Shown here one piece after another: positions 1 to 5,986 of a stretch of DNA of 25,333 bases. The stretch is from TMED27 sp964351195 (GTDB lineage Bacteria; Pseudomonadota; Alphaproteobacteria; Micavibrionales; Micavibrionaceae). The translations under genes and the position numbers were made by a program. The notes beneath the pieces are model-generated. The model had not been told where the DNA came from. It saw only the letters and a list, made by a program, of their open reading frames with translations, and did no database searches. The stretch spans positions 1 through 25,333 of the forward strand of contig CAYGNI010000017.1 in the NCBI GenBank assembly GCA_964351195.1. The letters are read 5' to 3'. How positions within the stretch are numbered: position 1 is the first letter of the stretch; the number at the start of each line of letters is the position of its first letter.

Positions 1-60
1 ACGCTACAACCCAACCACCCGCCAACCCCCGGCGACCGCCCCCCGCCCCCTACCCCTCCT
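1..60 (-). other. G-rich tract, candidate G-quadruplex
   Basis: Read on the minus strand, bases 60 to 1 hold runs of five, six, five, three and three guanines separated by short loops, several of them 1-8 nt. The tract overlaps the stop codon of the SNase-like gene and would lie at the 3' end of its mRNA. Composition is unlike anything else in the window. It could fold as a G-quadruplex, be low-complexity intergenic DNA, or be a poorly resolved homopolymer region. No gene is visible here. Confidence 0.35.
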
Positions 61-433
61 GCCGCAGCAACAGACCCAAATCCTCTTTTTGACCATTCAC
101 GCATTGCGCTTGAATAAACCGTCCCTCACGCGATTCCACCTCACATGTCACAGGGCTGCGACCAATCGCTTCGTCAAGCGCTATGCGCGCTGCCGTCTCA
201 AGCATCACTGGCAGATTATTAATCTTCTGAACACCCCAAAGAGCGATGATATTATTCCCTGAAACCAGCCGTGCACCATCAACCGCACGCGCTTCTACGC
301 TAAAAACTTTTGCACTCAGCTCTTGGAGCTCGGCAGCTTCCTGCGCGAAAGCAGGGGCAGACACACTTTGAGCGATCACAATCGCCAAGCAAAGCACCAA
401 AAATCTCTTTATATTCAAACTATTAAACGTCAT
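50..433 (-). CDS. secreted SNase-like (thermonuclease-fold) protein, probably degenerate
   Basis: This 127-aa protein has a clear Sec signal peptide: a hydrophobic core at about residues 10-22 and an AFA-Q cleavage-like site near residue 30. It should be exported. The mature part resembles a staphylococcal-nuclease (SNase/thermonuclease) domain. VDGARL (51-56) matches the DGDTL strand, IIALWGV (62-68) matches the RLxGID strand, and CEVESREGRFIQAQC (97-111) followed by DLGLLLRQEG matches the YGR/DLG region. Key catalytic positions look lost: the Arg and Glu normally in the RLxGIDAPE segment are absent, although the GR of the YGR motif remains. The protein stops just after the segment where typical SNase domains continue with a further helix, so it is short for the family. 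The ATG at 433 has only a weak ribosome-binding site. A structural or binding role is more likely than nuclease activity; this is inferred. Confidence 0.6.
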   Translation of the reverse strand: MTFNSLNIKRFLVLCLAIVIAQSVSAPAFAQEAAELQELSAKVFSVEARAVDGARLVSGNNIIALWGVQKINNLPVMLETAARIALDEAIGRSPVTCEVESREGRFIQAQCVNGQKEDLGLLLRQEG

Positions 434-615
434 AAAATCTCATAGCACTCCACCACACATCATGCAGTGTATCACTAAATCCATTAAAATTTGACTGGTT
501 TCTACGCAGGGCCTCCTCACTTTAATGCGAGTTTCTCAACAAAACTTTAACAAAACTGCTAGAATAACAATAATAAGATGAGTTATGGTATAAAGCCGCT
601 GAAACAAGGGTAGAC

Positions 616-1143
616 ATGCGCATAGAGCTCGACAAAATGCTGGAAAAACTGGGCGTAAATTACGTTTTATCGCCATACGAAACCATGCCTTGGGTCTATT
701 ATGACGAATCCAATGGTACAACATGCAGCGCGGAGATCCGTATGGGCCCGACAGGTGACGATGTCGAGGCTGAAATCCAGATCATCCAGGACGAAAAAGA
801 AGACAGCGATAACGGTGACGAAGGCTCTGACAGCTCTTCAGGTGGACGCGAACAAATTATGTGGATGCGCGCCGACGCCACCGCACCCCACCAATGGGGG
901 CCCAAACAGCTGCGCATCAAAGGTCAGGACTACGTCAACGAATTCCACGATTGGGAAGGCAAAGGCTGCGACTTCTTCCGCGCCTGCGTCGAATCCCTGC
1001 AAATGAGCGAAATCCCCGACTTTGACGCACTCATCGAAGAACATATGAAAGATGACAGCTTCTACGGCGGCGGAAAACGTGGCCGTATCGGACGCAAATC
1101 TCCAAACATTAAACCCGCGCAACTCTTAGGTATGAAAAAATAA
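616..1143 (+). CDS. acidic hypothetical protein, 175 aa
   Basis: I do not recognise this family. The start is supported by AAGGG five bases before the ATG. The protein has no signal peptide or membrane segment and should be cytoplasmic. Three parts are visible. Residues 1-55 look folded, with aromatic residues at 25-29. Residues 56-77 form a low-complexity Asp/Glu/Ser/Gly linker. Residues 78-148 look like a second folded segment with several Trp and two Cys (118, 124). The tail at 150-175 is Gly/Lys/Arg-rich and strongly basic. An acidic linker followed by a basic tail suggests a nucleic-acid- or protein-binding role, but this is only inferred. It is convergent with terD, with a 57-bp gap in which no convincing terminator is seen. 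Composition matches a real gene, and the overlapping ORFs on both strands are shadows of it. Confidence 0.75.
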   Translation: MRIELDKMLEKLGVNYVLSPYETMPWVYYDESNGTTCSAEIRMGPTGDDVEAEIQIIQDEKEDSDNGDEGSDSSSGGREQIMWMRADATAPHQWGPKQLRIKGQDYVNEFHDWEGKGCDFFRACVESLQMSEIPDFDALIEEHMKDDSFYGGGKRGRIGRKSPNIKPAQLLGMKK

Positions 1144-1200
1144 CAAGCACTTAACGCACGTAGACTTCCAAAACATCACAAAAACCCCGGCCAGTCGGAA

Positions 1201-1839
1201 TTATTCCTGACCAATGATAAGGCCATAGCGCTGAGCAATCTCCGATAGCCCTTTTTCGATAGGCTCGCCAACAGGTTTAAAATGCCATTTGGGGCCCTCA
1301 CGATTGAGAAAAGCCACCAAAAGCCCAGTATCCTCACGGTCTTCCAAAAGCTCATCAATCTTGAACCTAACAATTTCCTTGTCATCTTTAGCATTCAAAA
1401 TTCGCACATACGCATTGCGGATCATGCTAATATTTTGCTCTTTCTCATATCCTTTATAGACGGATAAGACAATCGCGATCTGCATAATATCCAGCGGCAA
1501 AGCATTCAAGTCAACGAAAGCACTTTCATCGTCGCCATCACCCGCCCCCGTACGGCTGTCACCATTATGTTTCACCGCCCCATCCAGGATGCTGGCTTGA
1601 TTATAAAAGATAAAATCTTCATCCTGACGGGTCTGGCCCTTACCATTCAACAGGAATAAACTCAAATCTAAATCTAAAGCATCCACATTAAACGCGTTCA
1701 CATCCCACCCGGCCGCAATCAGAACCTTCTTTAGCGTCGGATCTTTGGCTATCAAATTCACGTCGTCACCCAATGCAACAAGCGTGCCCCTAAGCTCAAT
1801 GTCGTGACCCTCAAATTGCGTATCTAAAATATCAGCCAA
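1201..1839 (-). CDS. terD: TerD-family Ca2+-binding stress protein
   Basis: This 212-aa protein matches the TerD domain over its length: GWD (44-46), DLDLS (56-60), DFIFYN (75-80) and HNGDSRTGAGDGDDE (91-105). The acidic DLD and GDGDDE clusters are the usual Ca2+ ligands of TerD proteins. The family is cytoplasmic and linked to tellurite, phage and general envelope or DNA-damage stress; its biochemical role is not settled. The start codon is TTG at 1839. No ATG exists near the domain start, and a GGGAG-containing stretch lies about nine bases upstream, so the unusual start is well supported. The gene begins 13 bases after the stop of the Na+/Ca2+ exchanger, so the two are almost certainly co-transcribed. 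The C-terminus (about 170-212) continues past the core domain with a conserved-looking WHFKPVGEPI segment. Confidence 0.93.
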   Translation of the reverse strand: MADILDTQFEGHDIELRGTLVALGDDVNLIAKDPTLKKVLIAAGWDVNAFNVDALDLDLSLFLLNGKGQTRQDEDFIFYNQASILDGAVKHNGDSRTGAGDGDDESAFVDLNALPLDIMQIAIVLSVYKGYEKEQNISMIRNAYVRILNAKDDKEIVRFKIDELLEDREDTGLLVAFLNREGPKWHFKPVGEPIEKGLSEIAQRYGLIIGQE

Positions 1840-1852
1840 GCCCTAATCTCCC

Positions 1853-2872
1853 TTAAGTGCCCATATAAAGCGCATATATATAAACATTATACACGACATA
1901 GGCAGCGCAAAAAACAATTCCTGTAACCCGCGTAATTCTTTTGAAATACAGGAGCAACGCTGCAAAAACGACCGCAGTAAAAACAACAAGCCAGATATCG
2001 AAATCAACCAGTTGCCGCTCAAACGACCCTGCCACAATCGGCTTCACCAAAACCGTCACGCCCAAAATCATGAGAATATTGAACACATTCGATCCGATAA
2101 TATTGCCCAAAACAATGCCACTATGCCCCTTACGCACGGCAATAATGCACGTTGAAAGCTCTGGCAATGACGTCCCTAGCGCAATAATACTCAGACCAAT
2201 AACAGCCTCAGGCACACCGATAAATGTCGCACTCGCCTGCGCGCCGGTCACCAAAAACTCAGCCCCCACCGCAACGCAAATCAAACCAAGCAGAATAAAA
2301 CCATAAGCAATAATAGGCTTTGAAAACTCAGCATCAAGCTCATCCGGCTCCTCCGCAGGCATTTCACCTTTTTTGGTCATCCTATATTGGTAAAACACAT
2401 ACCCGATCAAAAGGACGACCATCAAACCGCCGATCGCGCGGTTAATCTCACCATAAACCAGCAACGCCGCAAGAATAGCTGTCGCCAAAAGCATCATCAC
2501 AATATCTTTTTTAATCGCCGGCGCATCCGACACCAAAGGCACAAGAACCGCCGACACCCCGATCACCAAAAGGATATTGGCAATATTCGATCCCAGAACA
2601 TTCCCCAGCGCAATCCCCGTCGATCCCTCAAATTGGGCAAGCACGGAAATCACCAGCTCCGGCAAAGACGTCCCGAACGCCACAATCGTAAACCCGACCA
2701 CCAAGGGCGAAATCCCAAAACGCCGCGCCACATACACCGCCCCGTCAACCGTCCAGTTCCCACCCTTAATCAGCAGCAAAATACCGATCAACATAAAGAC
2801 AATCGCAATCGGCAATCCCGTCATAAACGCAATTGGTCCCGGCAATGTATGTACGAAATATGATAGATCCAT
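1853..2872 (-). CDS. CaCA-family Na+/Ca2+ exchanger (YrbG-like)
   Basis: This 339-aa inner-membrane protein has the two inverted alpha-repeats that define Ca2+/cation antiporters. GTSLPE (67-72) with GNVLGSN (90-96) form repeat 1, and GTSLPE (233-238) with GNIIGSN (256-262) form repeat 2. The glutamates of the two GTSLPE motifs are the expected cation ligands. About ten hydrophobic segments surround a central charged cytoplasmic loop at about 164-184. By family it exchanges Ca2+ for Na+ or H+ across the inner membrane. Length fits bacterial YrbG-type exchangers. It sits between a TerA-like gene and terD on the same strand, with terD only 13 bp downstream. This suggests a link between Ca2+ transport and the Ca2+-binding Ter proteins. 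The 215-bp upstream gap holds a palindromic element. The ribosome-binding site before the ATG is weak. Confidence 0.92.
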   Translation of the reverse strand: MDLSYFVHTLPGPIAFMTGLPIAIVFMLIGILLLIKGGNWTVDGAVYVARRFGISPLVVGFTIVAFGTSLPELVISVLAQFEGSTGIALGNVLGSNIANILLVIGVSAVLVPLVSDAPAIKKDIVMMLLATAILAALLVYGEINRAIGGLMVVLLIGYVFYQYRMTKKGEMPAEEPDELDAEFSKPIIAYGFILLGLICVAVGAEFLVTGAQASATFIGVPEAVIGLSIIALGTSLPELSTCIIAVRKGHSGIVLGNIIGSNVFNILMILGVTVLVKPIVAGSFERQLVDFDIWLVVFTAVVFAALLLYFKRITRVTGIVFCAAYVVYNVYIYALYMGT

Positions 2873-2972
2873 GAAAAATCCGAAAAGAAGAAACGATACC
2901 TGCCAACGATCCTAAACGGTTTCAATCACAAACGAAAGGGAAGAAAAAAGCCAGAAAACAATTACAAGCGCC

Positions 2973-3078
2973 GCATATTTGTAGGCAGAGTAGGCATCCA
3001 AGGCGAGTAAGCGCAGCGTACACCTTAGTACGTGAGCACTCGAGACCGCAGGATAACGCACTCTGCATGCAAATATGC
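2973..3078. repeat. 106-bp palindromic (MITE-like) element
   Basis: The terminal arms GCATATTTGTAGGCAGAGT (2973-2991) and its near-complement at 3060-3078 pair over 19 positions with three internal mismatches. Inside is a second perfect 5-bp hairpin, CGTAC (3017-3021) with GTACG (3028-3032). The sequence AAGCG occurs at 2966-2970 and again at 3079-3083, directly after the right arm, and could be a short target-site duplication. The element holds no ORF. It fills most of the gap between the TerA-like gene and the exchanger. It looks like a non-autonomous dispersed repeat or a structured RNA spacer; only one copy is in this window, so dispersal is unproven. Confidence 0.55.
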
Positions 3079-3087
3079 AAGCGTACC

Positions 3088-3831
3088 TTACTTACGCCCA
3101 TCCGCCCAATCTAAACCAAACCCAAACGCCCGGTCCATCTCCGCATGGCCGGGAAAATACTCGGTATAATTCGTGAGTTTAATCCCGCCGCGGGTATTCT
3201 CGAGCCCACCCACAGCGCACAACGCCAACGCATCGTTATGCGCCCCCAAGGTCACAACCAGATCGTTCTCCCCGGGCACATCCAGAATAATTTGCGGGCG
3301 AATCTCACTCCATCGCGGCGCGCCATCATAGATATAAATGTAAACCAGCATCCGCTTGATCGCATCCCAATGCTGCCCGTTCACACGGATGAACTCATCA
3401 TAACCATCCGAGTTACCCGTCCGGTCATCCCCTGAAAGCTGCATAAAAGGTGACTTCTCATAATCACCAAACTTCTTGCCAAACGCCTGAATCGCCCCGC
3501 GCGTCCCATCCTGCATCTCATATAAACATCCGAGATCAAGGTCGACGCCCACATTACGGACCTTCTTAAAGATTTTACCAAAAAACCCGGCTTCTTGAAC
3601 CTGAATATTGTCCCAACTCACGGCAATATTGATATGCGCAAACCCGTCTTTTCCGGGGTTAACAGCAATACTCTGCCCCGGCTCCTGCAAAAACTCACAA
3701 TTATCAGGATTATGCGAGGGCTCGCGATATCCCGCCGCCCCTAACGCTCCATCATGCCCGGAAAACTTCGCCCGGCTCCGCGTGGCTTCAATCATGGAAT
3801 TCGACGATGCGTCTAAATTATCTTTGACCAT
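3088..3831 (-). CDS. terA: TerA-like tellurium-resistance/stress protein
   Basis: The 247-aa protein carries the TerD-like fold in its second half. VDLDLGCLYE (96-105) gives the acidic metal-binding strand, GAIQAFGKKFG follows at about 112-122, and GDDRTGNSDGYDE (134-146) matches the GDDRTG...GE signature of TerA. IKRMLVYIYIYDG (158-170) and the following W also fit TerA. The first 50 residues are polar and less conserved. The family is cytoplasmic and works with TerD-type proteins in stress responses. The ATG at 3831 has no clear ribosome-binding site; an alternative ATG lies at 3795. It begins 30 bp after the stop of the upstream NTF2-like gene with no visible promoter in the gap, so read-through or a promoter inside the upstream gene is likely. 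Downstream on the same strand are the exchanger and terD. Confidence 0.85.
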   Translation of the reverse strand: MVKDNLDASSNSMIEATRSRAKFSGHDGALGAAGYREPSHNPDNCEFLQEPGQSIAVNPGKDGFAHINIAVSWDNIQVQEAGFFGKIFKKVRNVGVDLDLGCLYEMQDGTRGAIQAFGKKFGDYEKSPFMQLSGDDRTGNSDGYDEFIRVNGQHWDAIKRMLVYIYIYDGAPRWSEIRPQIILDVPGENDLVVTLGAHNDALALCAVGGLENTRGGIKLTNYTEYFPGHAEMDRAFGFGLDWADGRK

Positions 3832-3861
3832 GCATGTACATTATCACCGCATCGCGAAAAA

Positions 3862-4332
3862 TCAAAGATCAAGCTCTGTAAGACCTGAATAATCATCAGG
3901 CCTGCGCCCCAACGGCCAATGAAATTTGCGTTCGCTTTCTTGGATCGCCAGATCGTTAATGCTCGCAAGCCTCCAGCGCATCAGACCATGCTCGTCAAAT
4001 TCCCAGTTTTCATTCCCATAGGCGCGAAACCACTGCCCTTGCACATCGTGATACTCATACGCAAATCGCACAGCGATCCTGTTCTCCCGAAAAACCCACA
4101 GCTCCTTGATCAATCGGTATTCAAGCTCTTGCTCCCACTTCCCACTCAAGAACGAAACAATCTCCTCGCGTCCGTTGATGAACTGATCACGGTTGCGCCA
4201 TTTGCTGTCCGGCGAATACGCCAAGGCAATTCTCTGAGGGTCACGCGAATTCCAGGCATCTTCCGCCAATCGCACTTTTTGCGTAGCACTCCCCAAATCA
4301 AATGGAGGAATAAGAGAGATAACATCAGCCAT
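3862..4332 (-). CDS. NTF2-fold protein, DUF1348/SnoaL-like
   Basis: A 156-aa cytoplasmic protein. PPFDLGSATQKVRLAEDAWNSRDP at the start, then YSPDSKWRNRDQF, a reiterated aromatic core (WEQELEYRLIKELW) and a long C-terminal region ending in the RKFHWPLGRRP-type motif, are typical of DUF1348 (SnoaL-like, NTF2 superfamily) proteins. No enzymatic function is established for the family, which often occurs beside oxidoreductases and redox genes. I chose the ATG at 4332 rather than the upstream in-frame start at 4386. A GAAAGGAG ribosome-binding site lies 8 bases before 4332, and the extra 18 codons would run through a terminator-like hairpin. It follows the AhpD-like gene with a 74-bp gap. No signal peptide or membrane segment is present. 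Confidence 0.85.
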   Translation of the reverse strand: MADVISLIPPFDLGSATQKVRLAEDAWNSRDPQRIALAYSPDSKWRNRDQFINGREEIVSFLSGKWEQELEYRLIKELWVFRENRIAVRFAYEYHDVQGQWFRAYGNENWEFDEHGLMRWRLASINDLAIQESERKFHWPLGRRPDDYSGLTELDL

Positions 4333-4349
4333 AACAAGGCTCCTTTCAT

Positions 4350-4383
4350 AAAAAGAAGAGGGGCCGAGAATATCTGGCCCCTC
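4350..4383 (-). terminator. intrinsic terminator or attenuator inside the operon
   Basis: On the minus strand GAGGGGCC (4383-4376) pairs perfectly with GGCCCCTC (4365-4358) across a 10-nt loop. It is followed at once by TTCTTTTTA (4357-4349). An 8-bp GC-rich stem plus a U-rich tail is the classic Rho-independent form. It lies after the AhpD-like gene and before the ribosome-binding site of the NTF2-like gene. It therefore probably lowers, rather than abolishes, expression of the downstream genes. Confidence 0.6.
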
Positions 4384-4406
4384 CATAAGTTTCAGGGGAG
4401 AAGAGC

Positions 4407-4958
4407 TTACGCTGCGTGCTGCTCAGGATTCGCACTCACTTTCGGGAAATCAATTTCAACCCGGAAAACCTCGTTGAAATAATTCGTCAGTGTGTTCAAA
4501 GCCACATGCGCCACAATCTCAATGATGCGCTCATCACTGAAACCGGCATCGCGCACAGCTTGCACATCCGCGTCACTCACATGACCGCGATTGTTCACAA
4601 TCTTGGCCGCGAAATCCAAACCGGCCTGGCACATCGCATGCTCAGATCTCCCCTGCAGGTTCAAAGCAAGCTCGGCATCATCAATGCCCGCTTTCTTGCC
4701 CAAAAATGTGTGCGCCGAAGCACAGTAATCACATCCGTTAAGCGCAGCGACCGTAAGCGCAAGCTTCTCCTTAAACTGCGGATTAAGCGAACCGCCCTGC
4801 AGAGCCGCATTAAGATTGAGATATCCCTCAAGCGCTGCTGGTGCATTCGCAAAAGTCGTAAAGATATTCGGAGTTGCCCCCAATGCCTTCTTCACGCCAT
4901 CCAAAAGTTCGGCCGCGCGGCCCTCAGGGTTAGTTACAGGTTCAATACGTTGTGTCAT
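4407..4958 (-). CDS. AhpD-like carboxymuconolactone decarboxylase family protein
   Basis: This 183-aa protein has the AhpD/CMD active-site pattern: Glu64, eleven residues, Cys76-x-x-Cys79, three residues, His83. This is the arrangement used by AhpD-type alkylhydroperoxidases to relay protons and reduce peroxides through a dithiol. The flanking all-helical sequence (PNIFTTFANAP at 30-40; AHVALNTLTNYFNEV at 150-164) is typical of the peroxidase-related branch of the family. It is therefore more likely a thiol peroxidase-type enzyme than a true decarboxylase. It should be cytoplasmic. The ATG at 4958 is preceded by GAAAGGAG. It sits 43 bp after the 47-aa small ORF and 74 bp before the NTF2-like gene in one operon, driven from the promoter/operator region shared with the divergent TetR gene. 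Peroxide detoxification is inferred. Confidence 0.92.
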   Translation of the reverse strand: MTQRIEPVTNPEGRAAELLDGVKKALGATPNIFTTFANAPAALEGYLNLNAALQGGSLNPQFKEKLALTVAALNGCDYCASAHTFLGKKAGIDDAELALNLQGRSEHAMCQAGLDFAAKIVNNRGHVSDADVQAVRDAGFSDERIIEIVAHVALNTLTNYFNEVFRVEIDFPKVSANPEQHAA

Positions 4959-5001
4959 TGTTTTCTCCTTTCATCGAAGAACAAAGTTAAAATCAAAGAA
5001 A

Positions 5002-5145
5002 CTAAAAGGCACAGCCATGACAGCTATAATCCGTCGACAGCTTCAAAAGATCAGCCAATCCAATCTCAGCACCCGGAGACAAAATCTCATCCCAAATGCC
5101 ATCTTTCATGACCTCGTCCATAATCACTGATACTTCAGGTTTCAT
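5002..5145 (-). CDS. 47-aa cysteine-tailed small protein
   Basis: This short ORF is the first gene of the TetR-controlled operon. ATG at 5145, TAG at 5002-5004. A strong GAAAGGAG ribosome-binding site lies at 5160-5153, identical to those of the next two genes, which is the main reason to call it real. The peptide begins MKPEVSVIMDEVMKDG, continues with an amphipathic acidic stretch (DEILSPGAEIGLADLLKLST), and ends DYSCHGCAF, placing a Cys-His-Gly-Cys motif three residues from the C-terminus. There is no signal peptide. I do not recognise the family. An N-terminal leader-like helix with a Cys-containing tail could suit a metal- or thiol-binding small protein, a substrate of the adjacent CxxC peroxidase-like enzyme, or a modified-peptide precursor. 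No known peptide-modifying enzyme is next to it. Function is unknown. Confidence 0.65.
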   Translation of the reverse strand: MKPEVSVIMDEVMKDGIWDEILSPGAEIGLADLLKLSTDYSCHGCAF

Positions 5146-5176
5146 AACAAACTCCTTTCAATGCTCGTCGGCAAAA

Positions 5177-5232
5177 GTAAACCGATCAGTTTCTATTGAT
5201 ACCGATATATACCGATCGGTTTACTTAGTCAA
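5177..5232 (-). promoter_or_regulatory. TetR operator cluster and promoter of the small-protein/AhpD-like operon
   Basis: A sigma70-type promoter reads on the minus strand: TTGACT at 5232-5227, a 17-bp spacer, and TATATC at 5209-5204. The perfect palindrome ACCGATCGGT (5211-5220) lies in the spacer. Related sites ACCGATATAT (5201-5210) and ACCGATCAGT (5181-5190) follow. GTAAACCGATC (5177-5187) and GATCGGTTTAC (5214-5224) form an 11-bp perfect inverted repeat. Placement suggests repression by the divergent TetR protein encoded at 5417. Confidence 0.65.
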
Positions 5233-5332
5233 GGGAATTGCGTAAATTTTTTTAAATCGCACTATTTACCTTTATTAACAGTATATTATATTAAAATAAG
5301 TCTGTTCAAAGAGTAGAAATAAAGTCAAAACC

Positions 5333-5362
5333 TTTACAATATCGCTCATAAAGAAATATTAT
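5333..5362 (+). promoter_or_regulatory. candidate promoter of the TetR gene at 5417
   Basis: TTTACA (5333-5338) and TATTAT (5357-5362), each five of six to the sigma70 consensus, are separated by 18 bp in an AT-rich stretch 55 bp upstream of the start codon. Two similar sequences, GTAGACAATACGG and GTAAACAATACTGG, follow between the -10 and the start codon and could be a second regulator site. The main operator cluster is over 100 bp away, so self-repression there is not obvious. Confidence 0.45.
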
Positions 5363-5416
5363 AGTAGACAATACGGTTTATTTTAGAGTAAACAATACTG
5401 GAGAAAGGTGTAAAAA

Positions 5417-5986
5417 ATGGCAAAACCATCGAAAAGAGAAACGATCGTTTATACGGCTCTGGACCTGTTCTACCAGAACGGCTTCCACGCCACGGGCATT
5501 GAAAAGATCCGTGAAGAGGCCAACATTTCCAAAAAGACGCTATACAACCACTTCCGTTCTAAAGAAGAGCTTATTCTTGCGGTCCTCCGCAAAAGGGACG
5601 AGCTCTTCATGGCAGTTCTCAAACGTCGTGTTGAAACCACAGACTCAACACCGCAAGAACGCCTTGAGCGTGTCTTCGACGCAATTGATCAATGGTTTCA
5701 GGAAAAAACCTTTAATGGTTGCATGTTTATCAACGCCTCGGCTGAATTCTCAGACCCCGAAGACCCCTGCCACAAACTCTGCAGCGAACATAAACAAGTG
5801 ATGCATAGTTACATTAAAGACCTTGCTGTCAAAGCCGGTGCTAAAAATCCTGAGCAGCTTTCCAATCAGCTCAATCTTCTCATCGAAGGTGCAACCGTAC
5901 AGGCGCACACATGCAATGACAAAGACGCTGCTAAAAAAGCCAAAGACATAGCCGTACCGCTGATTAAAAGAGCTATAGAAGTCTAA
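5417..5986 (+). CDS. TetR/AcrR-family repressor, divergent from the AhpD-like operon
   Basis: The 189-aa protein has an N-terminal TetR helix-turn-helix domain: TALDLFYQNGFHATGIEKI at 13-31, then IREEANISKKTLYNHFRSKEEL at 31-52 with the recognition helix at about 38-46. The C-terminal ligand-binding half contains NGCMFINASAEFSD (100-113). Four cysteines (102, 118, 122, 166) are present, three clustered, which would suit a redox- or electrophile-sensing role but does not prove one. The start at 5417 has AAGGTG about six bases upstream. It is divergent from the small-protein/AhpD-like/NTF2-like operon, and the intergenic region contains palindromic ACCGATCGGT sites. It probably represses that operon. 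Its 3' end overlaps tag by four bases in convergent orientation. Confidence 0.93.
   Translation: MAKPSKRETIVYTALDLFYQNGFHATGIEKIREEANISKKTLYNHFRSKEELILAVLRKRDELFMAVLKRRVETTDSTPQERLERVFDAIDQWFQEKTFNGCMFINASAEFSDPEDPCHKLCSEHKQVMHSYIKDLAVKAGAKNPEQLSNQLNLLIEGATVQAHTCNDKDAAKKAKDIAVPLIKRAIEV

Noticed and set aside
1186..1199. CCCGGCCAGTCGGA resembles the NemR-like operator
   Set aside because: Three of 14 positions differ, the half-sites no longer match each other, and it lies between two convergent gene ends where no promoter is expected.
2387..2863. Long plus-strand ORF rich in His, Arg, Asn and Gln opposite the exchanger
   Set aside because: It is the antisense of a membrane-protein gene; the composition is what reverse-reading hydrophobic codons gives, with no ribosome-binding site.
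4333..4386. Longer start for the NTF2-like gene adding 18 residues
   Set aside because: The extra codons run through the GC-rich hairpin, and the strong GAAAGGAG site points to the ATG at 4332.
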